Assembly: GCA_945863425.1 (NCBI GenBank)
Contig: CAMBBW010000006.1
Location: 1-36,181, forward strand
Source of the DNA: Lishizhenia tianjinensis
GTDB lineage: Bacteria > Bacteroidota > Bacteroidia > Flavobacteriales_D > Crocinitomicaceae
Length of the DNA stretch: 36,181 nt
Direction of reading: 5' to 3'
The translations under genes and the position numbers were made by a program. Within the stretch, counting starts at the first letter, position 1; each line of letters opens with the position of its first letter. This document shows positions 28,070-36,181 of the stretch, piece by piece. The notes beneath the pieces were generated by a model that did no database searches, had not been told where the DNA came from, and saw only the letters and a program-made list of their open reading frames with translations.

Positions 28070-28825
28070 ATGAAAAAAATTCTTCTCGTTCTTCTCGTTT
28101 GTATTAATTACTCTATTTACGCACAAGATAGTCTTATTGTTTACTTTGGGTTTGATCAGTATACGCTTTCCAAAAAATCGCGTGGTCAGTTAATTGAACT
28201 AAAAAATTCGGGGAAAACCATTAAGTCAATTCATGGTTACACGGACACGTGCGGAAGCGTTACCTACAATAAATGGTTGGCTGAAAAGCGAATAGAATCC
28301 GTTGTAAATCAACTTAAACCAAAATTAATTAGTGAAAATTATGCCTTTGGAGAAGAATTCTTGTTTACTAAAAAGAATACTGAAAACAGAAAGGTTGTAA
28401 TTATCTATGATTCAAAATCTTCCAGTGCAATTATACCCAAAAAAGAAAGTGTGTCTTCACAAATAACAACTGGAAAAGTCGGTGAAAAAATTCGCTTGAA
28501 ATCGTTAAATTTCTATCCCGGAATTGCTGATTTATTGCCCCAATCAGCTGGCGTGCTCCAAGAATTACTTGCGGCCATGAACGCCAATAAAAAATTAAAT
28601 ATCGAAATACACGGTCATATTTGCTGTGCACCTGAGGATTATGCCAATTTATCTAGTGAAAGGGCTAAAACAGTTTATCTATACTTAGTAAAGAGTGGTG
28701 TTGATCCCGCCCGCATGAGCTACAAGGGATTTGGTGTTTCGCAACCCCTTTTTTCCATACCTGAAAAAACAGAAGAGGAGCGAGTTAGTAATCGCCGAGT
28801 AGAAATTAAAATTGTTTCTAATTAA
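28070..28825 (+). CDS. Exported protein with two tandem OmpA C-terminal-like domains
   Basis: Signal peptide MKKILLVLLVCINYSIYAQ. Domain 1 IHGYTDTCGSVTYNKWLAEKRIESVVNQL. Domain 2 IEIHGHICCAPEDYANLSSERAKTVYLYLVKSGVDPARMSYKGFGVSQP...RVSNRRVEIKI. Confidence 0.88.
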   Translation: MKKILLVLLVCINYSIYAQDSLIVYFGFDQYTLSKKSRGQLIELKNSGKTIKSIHGYTDTCGSVTYNKWLAEKRIESVVNQLKPKLISENYAFGEEFLFTKKNTENRKVVIIYDSKSSSAIIPKKESVSSQITTGKVGEKIRLKSLNFYPGIADLLPQSAGVLQELLAAMNANKKLNIEIHGHICCAPEDYANLSSERAKTVYLYLVKSGVDPARMSYKGFGVSQPLFSIPEKTEEERVSNRRVEIKIVSN

Positions 28826-28826
28826 C

Positions 28827-28856
28827 AAAAAAGCCACTCGTTTGAGTGGCTTTAAA
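28827..28856. terminator. Bidirectional intrinsic terminator between OmpA-like gene and gdhA
   Basis: AAAGCCACTC-gttt-GAGTGGCTTT (28830-28853), A-rich before and T/A-rich after, between convergent genes. Confidence 0.88.
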
Positions 28857-28877
28857 TATATTTTAGATCGTCTTAAA

Positions 28878-30278
<1,401 letters not shown>

Positions 30279-30338
30279 TTACTATCAAAACATGGTTGGA
30301 AATAAAAGTAATTGTTAGAATCAATTAAGTTTTTCCAT

Positions 30339-30346
30339 TACTTTTG
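30339..30346 (+). promoter_or_regulatory. Putative -7 box TACTTTTG for the 30352 operon
   Basis: TAnnTTTG match ending 5 nt before ATG 30352. Confidence 0.4.
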
Positions 30347-30351
30347 TCTTA

Positions 30352-30603
30352 ATGCGATTAATTAAAGAAATTCCTCACGAACATTACCGGATTACAGTAC
30401 ATAATTACAACGCAAAATATTTGCTTAAAATTGAACTCGGGCAGTTTGAACAAGTGTTTAAAATTGGGGAAACTGATGTGATGTCGCTGGATGAATTAGA
30501 AAATATGATGACACCACAATTACTCTCTAATTGCTTGACTCGATTTATACAAATGAGGACGGATTGGGAAATGGCATTTCAACATAAAAACATAAAAAAA
30601 TGA
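30352..30603 (+). CDS. Small conserved-looking hypothetical protein
   Basis: 83 aa ORF with upstream -7 box. Coupled to the next gene by ATGA overlap (30600-30603). Confidence 0.7.
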   Translation: MRLIKEIPHEHYRITVHNYNAKYLLKIELGQFEQVFKIGETDVMSLDELENMMTPQLLSNCLTRFIQMRTDWEMAFQHKNIKK

Positions 30604-31190
30604 ATAAATTACTTGTACTTGCATCAATTGTTTCACTAACCATTATTGGATGCTCTGAAAAAAAACCTGCGCCGTCAACCACTACCACGGTTGAGAAACG
30701 GGATATGAAAGGAATTAAAATTGCCTATTACAACAGCGATTCCCTGAAAGAGAAGTTTGTGTTTTTCAAGGAGCAAGATTCTCTTATGAACTCAAAACAA
30801 AAAGCATATGAGGGTGAAATGCAACGCAAACAAGGAGAATTTGAAGCGTTCATCACCAAAAATGAAGGGTTGATGAAACAAGGATTACTTTCTGAAAATG
30901 AGCAAGTGGCACTTTCTCAAAAAGCACAGGCGATGCAAAAACAAATTGCGGATTACCAACAAAACCAAGGACAAGCATTGGAAAAAGAGGCCATTGATAA
31001 AATGACTGTTATTGGAAATAAAGTAGAGAAATTTGCCAAGGAATTTTCACAAAAAAACAAAATTGACGTTTTACTGATTCACGGTAAAGGGGGCCAAATT
31101 GGATTTATTGAATCCAGTATGGATGTTACCAAAGAATTCGTAAATTACTTAAATGAAAAACAAGCTGAAATAGCGAAAGATCTTAAATAA
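30600..31190 (+). CDS. OmpH/Skp-like lipoprotein
   Basis: Lipobox SLTIIGC; KIAYYNSDSLKEKFVFFKEQDSLMNSKQKAYEGEMQRKQGEFEAF...coiled-coil...IDVLLIHGKGGQIGFIESSMDVTKEFVNYLNE. Confidence 0.88.
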   Translation: MNKLLVLASIVSLTIIGCSEKKPAPSTTTTVEKRDMKGIKIAYYNSDSLKEKFVFFKEQDSLMNSKQKAYEGEMQRKQGEFEAFITKNEGLMKQGLLSENEQVALSQKAQAMQKQIADYQQNQGQALEKEAIDKMTVIGNKVEKFAKEFSQKNKIDVLLIHGKGGQIGFIESSMDVTKEFVNYLNEKQAEIAKDLK

Positions 31191-31191
31191 T

Positions 31192-31743
31192 ATGTTGTTG
31201 GCTCATCAAAAACAAAACGAAAACATTGCAGAGTACATTTTATATATGTACCAAATGGAAGACATCATTCGGGCGTTTCAGTTTGATTTAGAATCCATCG
31301 TGCAACATACTGTTTTGCCAATAACCGATAACGCAGCAGAAATCGCTGAATACCGCGCGTGGTACGAAGGCCTGATTCGAGAAATGAAAGCGCAACGCAT
31401 AGAACTAAAAGGTCATTTGGCAGATATTCAAGACCTTGTGATTGAGCTTTCCTATTTGAACAGCACTTTGTTAACGGTTTACAACGACGAAAAATACAAA
31501 ATGCTCAATAATCAGGCAGTGAGTACCTTGGAAGAATTTAAGGTAAAATCAAATTTACAGGACAAAAACACGATAGAAATTTTATTGCATGCCATGTACA
31601 TGAAATTACTGATGCGCCTCAAGAAGCAGGAAATCAGTTCCGAAACAGAAGAAGCATTTGATACGATGCGCATACAATTGGCCTACTTGGTGAAATCTTA
31701 TCACCAAATGAAAAATGGTACGTTGAGCTATTTGCAGAATTGA
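31192..31743 (+). CDS. DUF4924 family protein
   Basis: NIAEYILYMYQMEDIIRAFQFDLESIV...YRAWYEGLIREMKAQRIELKGHLADIQDLVIELSYLNSTLL resembles Bacteroidota DUF4924. Confidence 0.78.
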   Translation: MLLAHQKQNENIAEYILYMYQMEDIIRAFQFDLESIVQHTVLPITDNAAEIAEYRAWYEGLIREMKAQRIELKGHLADIQDLVIELSYLNSTLLTVYNDEKYKMLNNQAVSTLEEFKVKSNLQDKNTIEILLHAMYMKLLMRLKKQEISSETEEAFDTMRIQLAYLVKSYHQMKNGTLSYLQN

Positions 31744-31850
31744 TTGTTGCAAAATCTTCGTTACAATCAGCATTTAATATTTCATTCTCATCTGCAAATA
31801 AATTAGGCAATTCATCACAAGATTCTACCGATTCAGTTAATTTTACATCT

Positions 31851-32987
31851 ATGAATTTCGAATCCAAACTACCTCATGTGGGTACTACCATTTTTACAGT
31901 AATGTCCAAATTGGCAACCGAACATAAAGCCATTAACCTTTCGCAAGGATTCCCTAATTTTCCAATTGACCCAATTCTGGAAGAAATTATCAAAAAAAAG
32001 GCTTCCGAAAACGTTCATCAATATGCTCCCATGGCAGGCTTGCCGGTATTGTTGGATCAGATTAGCGCGTTGGTTTACAAACAATACAATCGAAAGATAG
32101 ATCCGCAATCCGAACTTTTAGTAACTGCGGGAGCAACCCAAGCAATTTTTACAACCATTCAGGCTTTGGTGCATACCGGTGAAGAAGTAATTATCCTTGA
32201 TCCAAGTTATGATTGTTATGAATCGCCAGTAATTTTAGCAGGAGCAAAGCCTGTTCGAATTCCATTAAATGAGCATTTTCTTCCAGATTGGAATAGAATA
32301 CGTTCCCTAGTCACCAATAAAACCCGGTTAATAATCACCAATAATCCGCACAACCCAAGTGGAACTATGTGGCGGAAGGAGGATATGGTTGAACTAGAGA
32401 ATCTAGTGCAAAAAAATCCGAAATTATTAGTTCTTTCTGACGAAGTATATGAATACATTACGTTTGAAAATAAGCATTTGTCCGTAAATTATTCCGAAAT
32501 TCTACGCGCACGTTCCATTATTACCTCATCTTTTGGTAAAACGTTTCATATTACTGGATGGAAAATAGGATATATCGTTGCGCCAGAGGTGATCATGAAT
32601 GAAATAAAAAAAGTGCATCAGTTCCTCGTTTTTTGTGTCAACAGCTTAGCACAAGCTTCATTGGCCGAATATATGAATCGGGTGAATGTACATGAATTAG
32701 GTCAATTCTATCAACAAAAAAGAGATGGTTTTCGTAATCAACTAAAAAATAGTCGTTTTGAGTTATTACCTTGTGAAGGAACGTATTTTCAATTGGCAAG
32801 TTATGGGGAAATTTCGGACGAAAATGATGTTGATTTTGCTAAAAGACTCGTTTTAGAACATGGAGTGGCAACCATACCTCTTTCTGTATTCAATGCAAAT
32901 GGTGAGGACCGAAAAATGCTTCGTTTTTGCTTTGCCAAAGATGAAAATACCATTCAACAAGCAGCTGAGAAATTATGCAAGATTTAA
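31851..32987 (+). CDS. Methionine aminotransferase-like fold-type-I PLP aminotransferase (YbdL-like)
   Basis: MNFESKLPHVGTTIFTVMSKLATEHKAINLSQGFPNFPIDP, VTAGATQAIFTTIQALVHTGEEVIILDPSYDCYESPVILAGAKP, SSFGKTFHITGWKIGYIVAP. Start 31851 preferred over 31740. Confidence 0.93.
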   Translation: MNFESKLPHVGTTIFTVMSKLATEHKAINLSQGFPNFPIDPILEEIIKKKASENVHQYAPMAGLPVLLDQISALVYKQYNRKIDPQSELLVTAGATQAIFTTIQALVHTGEEVIILDPSYDCYESPVILAGAKPVRIPLNEHFLPDWNRIRSLVTNKTRLIITNNPHNPSGTMWRKEDMVELENLVQKNPKLLVLSDEVYEYITFENKHLSVNYSEILRARSIITSSFGKTFHITGWKIGYIVAPEVIMNEIKKVHQFLVFCVNSLAQASLAEYMNRVNVHELGQFYQQKRDGFRNQLKNSRFELLPCEGTYFQLASYGEISDENDVDFAKRLVLEHGVATIPLSVFNANGEDRKMLRFCFAKDENTIQQAAEKLCKI

Positions 32988-33757
32988 AAATTAGTTTAAT
33001 TCAAGTAGATCAACTTTGGGAGGATAAATCGGGTAATTTTTCCCTCTATGAAAGTTATTTCAACGAATTAATTGACGTGGATTTAATCCTACTTCCTGAA
33101 ATGTTTCAAACAGGTTTTACCATGAACACAGAAAAACTATCTGAAGACTGGCAAGCATCAGAAGGTATTGAATTTCTGAAACAGTGGTCAAACAAACTTC
33201 AGTCGGCTATTTATACCTCCTTGATTATCAACGAAGAAGAAAAAATTTATAATAGAGGTGTTTTCGTTTTTCCGGATGGTGCGATAACTAAATATGACAA
33301 ACGGAAATCCTTTGGACTCGGAGGAGAAGATCAGTTTTTTACAGCTGGGGGAAAAGAAACCATCGTTACATTGAAGGGCTGGAAAATCAATTTGCAAATT
33401 TGCTATGATTTACGCTTTCCGGAAATGATTCGCAATCGAATGGAAGGAGAAAAAGCAGCATACGATTTATTGCTTTATATTGCCAATTGGCCCGAAAAGA
33501 GAATAGAACATTGGACAACTTTATTAAAAGCTAGAGCCATTGAAAATCAGTGTTTTGTGGCAGGCGTTAATCGAGTAGGAACAGACGGTAATGTCTTGAA
33601 ATACTCGGGAGGAAGCGTGATTTATGACGCGCTGGGGCAATGCATTTCTACGGCACGAAACCACCAAGCAGAAATCGTTTTTGGTACCCTTTCGGGAACT
33701 GAATTGATGAATACTAGAAAAAACCTTCCTTTTTTGAAAGATTGTTCAATAAAATAA
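32975..33757 (+). CDS. Nitrilase-superfamily amidohydrolase (omega-amidase, YafV/Nit2-like)
   Basis: LILLPEMFQTGFTMN (Glu), KYDKRKSFGLGGEDQFF (Lys), LQICYDLRFPEMIRNR (Cys), ANWPEKRIEHWTTLLKARAIENQCFVAGVNRVG. Overlaps the aminotransferase by 13 nt. Confidence 0.94.
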   Translation: MQDLKISLIQVDQLWEDKSGNFSLYESYFNELIDVDLILLPEMFQTGFTMNTEKLSEDWQASEGIEFLKQWSNKLQSAIYTSLIINEEEKIYNRGVFVFPDGAITKYDKRKSFGLGGEDQFFTAGGKETIVTLKGWKINLQICYDLRFPEMIRNRMEGEKAAYDLLLYIANWPEKRIEHWTTLLKARAIENQCFVAGVNRVGTDGNVLKYSGGSVIYDALGQCISTARNHQAEIVFGTLSGTELMNTRKNLPFLKDCSIK

Positions 33758-33768
33758 TTCGAAATCAG

Positions 33769-33776
33769 TATATTTG
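33769..33776 (+). promoter_or_regulatory. Putative -7 box TATATTTG for the T9SS protein gene
   Basis: TAnnTTTG match, 19 nt upstream of ATG 33796. Confidence 0.4.
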
Positions 33777-33795
33777 AGTCTAAAATTAATTTGAT

Positions 33796-35628
33796 ATGAA
33801 AAAATCTGTACTTAGTATTGCACTAGTAGCACTTACGGCAGGGGCATTTGCTCAGACCAATGTGAATCCAACTCAAAAAGCACTTATGCATCCAGATAAG
33901 GAGTTCGGAAAAAACACAGTGAACAACATTTCTTCCGTTAAAAATGGAGGTGATATAATTTGGCAAAATGATTTTTCTGTTCCGCAAGATTGGACAATTG
34001 GCACAAATGGTCAGGGAACATTTATTATCGGGAATAGCTCCCACCCTCAAATGGCTGATGTAACCCAATATATGGGTACATTGTCTACAACGGGTACGAC
34101 AGCAAGTAACGGATTTGCTTTTTTTAATGGTGTTCAGTATTTGATCGCGGGAACCGTAACTCCACAAGACACTTGGGTGACTTCAGACACAATCGATTTA
34201 TCATTATATCCATTGAATTACATTACACTAAGTTTTAACCAACGTTTTAGACATTTAAATTTTGATTCTACTTTGGTTGAAATTTCTGAGGATGGAGGTC
34301 AAACATGGGTGTCGTATGCATTAAACGAAGGAATTGTAACTAATGATCCGGCAATACAAAATACCGTTTTAAAATCAATACCTGTTAATCAAAGTGCATT
34401 GACAAGGATTCGCTTTCGTTGGAAAAGTGATTCATCGGATTCTCAATTTGGAAGTGGATACGGTTGGATTGTTGATGATGTAAAATTGATAGAGCCTTAT
34501 TTGGATGAAGTAAGCATCTCCAAAACTTTCACCAACGACGTTATTAATTCATACGATTATTATTCAACCCCATTAACTCAAGTTTCACCTATGATTTATG
34601 GTGCAATCGTTGAAAATTTGGGTGCGGCTCCTGTATCTAAATACATCAAATTTGAAGTGACGCGTGCGGCAACAAGTGTTTATTTAGATTCAATGATGGT
34701 TAATTTAGCTCCTGGTCAATTGGATACTGTTTGGACGGTAAATAGCTACACTCCAGACCAAGTTGGCACCTATGCTTTAACGGTTAATTTTCAGGACCAA
34801 GGTGTCCAAACAAACAATTCACTTTCAGATGAATTCAAAGTGACTGATAATATTTATGGACACAACTATCCAACTTCAGGAAGCACGACTTTTGGGTTTA
34901 ATACCGTAGATGCTACAGTTGGAATGGGGAACATATATCAGTGTATTGCAAACCAACAATTAAATGGAATTCAAGTTTTATTTGGCGCAGGAACAACTGC
35001 AAATACTGAAACACAAATTGAGTTGTATGAAGTAGTAACAACAATCCAAGATCCAAATAATGTTTTCATAATTGATGCGTTTTATACTATTCCTGCCACA
35101 GTAAACACGACTACTCCAACGGATATTGTATTTAGCTCTCCTGTAACCCTGGAGGCAGGAAAACTATACTTAATTATTGTTAAATGCTTTCAAACGGCAA
35201 CTGATAAAATTAAATTTAAGTCAACGTCTAAAGGAAATGATGATTTATCAACGGTTGGGTATGGTCCTTTTGGAGCTGGTAATGCTGTTAATTATTATGT
35301 TGGCTGGGCAACAGCTCCCTATATTTCATTGAACTTTGATCCAACGTTAAGTATAACTGAGGCTAATTCGGAAATTAACGAAGTTGCCATTTACCCAAAT
35401 CCAGCAACAACTGATGCAACAGTAAGCTTTGATTTAGCGACAAGCGCAGATTCTAAAATCACACTTTCTGATGTTTCTGGCAAAACAATTTCAACCAATA
35501 CTTTTAACAATCTAACAAACGGAAATAACTCAGTAATAATTCAAACTGCGACTTTAGTTGCAGGCATTTATTATGTTACTCTTGAAGCAAATGGTTCAGT
35601 AGTTACTAAAAAATTGATAAAAAAATAA
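33796..35628 (+). CDS. Secreted choice-of-anchor J-like protein with T9SS type A sorting domain
   Basis: Signal peptide MKKSVLSIALVALTAGAFAQ; IWQNDFSVPQDWTIGTNGQG...GYGWIVDDVKLIEPY; VAIYPNPATTDATVSFDLA...GIYYVTLEANGSVVTKKLIKK. Confidence 0.92.
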   Translation: MKKSVLSIALVALTAGAFAQTNVNPTQKALMHPDKEFGKNTVNNISSVKNGGDIIWQNDFSVPQDWTIGTNGQGTFIIGNSSHPQMADVTQYMGTLSTTGTTASNGFAFFNGVQYLIAGTVTPQDTWVTSDTIDLSLYPLNYITLSFNQRFRHLNFDSTLVEISEDGGQTWVSYALNEGIVTNDPAIQNTVLKSIPVNQSALTRIRFRWKSDSSDSQFGSGYGWIVDDVKLIEPYLDEVSISKTFTNDVINSYDYYSTPLTQVSPMIYGAIVENLGAAPVSKYIKFEVTRAATSVYLDSMMVNLAPGQLDTVWTVNSYTPDQVGTYALTVNFQDQGVQTNNSLSDEFKVTDNIYGHNYPTSGSTTFGFNTVDATVGMGNIYQCIANQQLNGIQVLFGAGTTANTETQIELYEVVTTIQDPNNVFIIDAFYTIPATVNTTTPTDIVFSSPVTLEAGKLYLIIVKCFQTATDKIKFKSTSKGNDDLSTVGYGPFGAGNAVNYYVGWATAPYISLNFDPTLSITEANSEINEVAIYPNPATTDATVSFDLATSADSKITLSDVSGKTISTNTFNNLTNGNNSVIIQTATLVAGIYYVTLEANGSVVTKKLIKK

Positions 35629-35647
35629 TTAGATTTCACTAGTTTTT

Positions 35648-35672
35648 AAGGCCGGTTTTTCCGGCCTTTTTT
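35648..35672 (+). terminator. Intrinsic terminator
   Basis: AAGGCCGG-ttttt-CCGGCCTT followed by TTTT, 20 nt after the T9SS gene stop. Confidence 0.92.
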
Positions 35673-35676
35673 ATTT

Positions 35677-36093
35677 ATGGATAATTGGATTTACCTCTCC
35701 CTGTTTGCCAGTTGCTTTTTATCAGCAACGATTCTTCCCTTTGCTTCCGAATTAGGGTTGGCGGCAGCAATTGCTTCAGGGTATGATCCCGTCATTTCTG
35801 TAATTGTGGCAACCATTGGAAATAGTCTTGGAGGATTAACCAATTATTTACTGGGAAGGCTTGGTAATCTTAACTGGCTGAAAAAAAGCAAATTAAACCC
35901 CGACAAACTACAACAATACAGCCATTACATTTCACAATACGGAAGTTTGTGCGCCCTGCTAAGTTGGGTTCCGATTATTGGAGATCCATTATTGTTGGTA
36001 TTAGGTTATTTACGCGTATCCATCATTTCGGTCAGTGTTTTTATGGTAATTGGTAAATTACTTCGTTATTGTGTTATCGCTTGGTTCTTTTAA
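35677..36093 (+). CDS. YqaA family (DedA/VTT-domain-like) membrane protein
   Basis: MDNWIYLSLFASCFLSATILPFASELGLAAAIASGYDPVISVIVATIGNSLGGLTNYLLGRLG...LLSWVPIIGDPLLLVLGYLR. Confidence 0.9.
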   Translation: MDNWIYLSLFASCFLSATILPFASELGLAAAIASGYDPVISVIVATIGNSLGGLTNYLLGRLGNLNWLKKSKLNPDKLQQYSHYISQYGSLCALLSWVPIIGDPLLLVLGYLRVSIISVSVFMVIGKLLRYCVIAWFF

Positions 36094-36113
36094 TGAAATC
36101 GCTAAAATTACGC

Positions 36114-36121
36114 TACTTTTG
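36114..36121 (+). promoter_or_regulatory. Putative -7 box TACTTTTG
   Basis: TAnnTTTG match 3 nt before ATG 36125. Confidence 0.35.
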
Positions 36122-36124
36122 CAA

Positions 36125-36181
36125 ATGAATTCATTTGAACAGATTCTGACAAGCCGTTTTCCAAACAATCAAATTACACCA
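36125..36181 (+). CDS. Truncated CDS start running off the window
   Basis: Open frame MNSFEQILTSRFPNNQITP to the window end, with an upstream -7-like box. Too short to identify. Confidence 0.45.
   Translation, partial: MNSFEQILTSRFPNNQITP

Noticed and set aside
31740-31850. N-terminal extension of the aminotransferase (MIVAKSSLQSAFNISFSSANKLGNSSQDS...), and an opposite minus-strand ORF 31634..31867
   Set aside because: Family alignment favours start at MNFESKLPHVG (31851). The extension is low-complexity Ser/Asn and the minus-strand ORF overlaps DUF4924; no promoter supports either.

Overview
This window is a contiguous stretch of a Bacteroidota chromosome, most likely from Flavobacteriales. 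The assignment rests on AT-rich DNA, T9SS sorting tails, TAnnTTTG-type -7 boxes, and Bacteroidota families such as DUF2480, DUF4924 and bacterial GH3. It looks like core or housekeeping DNA; I see no mobile elements, CRISPR arrays, tRNA or rRNA. Gene order: thyA(partial)-folA; DUF47/PhoU-like-pit; a tight three-gene unit (DUF6695-like/permuted-papain-like protein, orphan fold-type-I PLP enzyme, divergent fold-type-III PLP decarboxylase); rplY/prs; nucleoside MFS symporter and bifunctional nuclease; etfA/etfB; DUF2480; a CotH-kinase T9SS cargo protein; three exported proteins; AIM24-like; a PKD T9SS protein; an alpha/beta hydrolase and ruvX; comEC; GH3-family enzyme; tandem-OmpA protein; gdhA; OmpH-like; DUF4924; methionine aminotransferase and omega-amidase; a T9SS protein; a YqaA-type protein. 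The best candidate for an undescribed system is the three-gene PLP cassette at 3492-7228. Other items worth checking are a Pho-box-like TTAACn repeat upstream of the Pit operon, a dyad in the etf leader, several near-leaderless promoters, and a CotH-kinase protein that looks secreted by T9SS.
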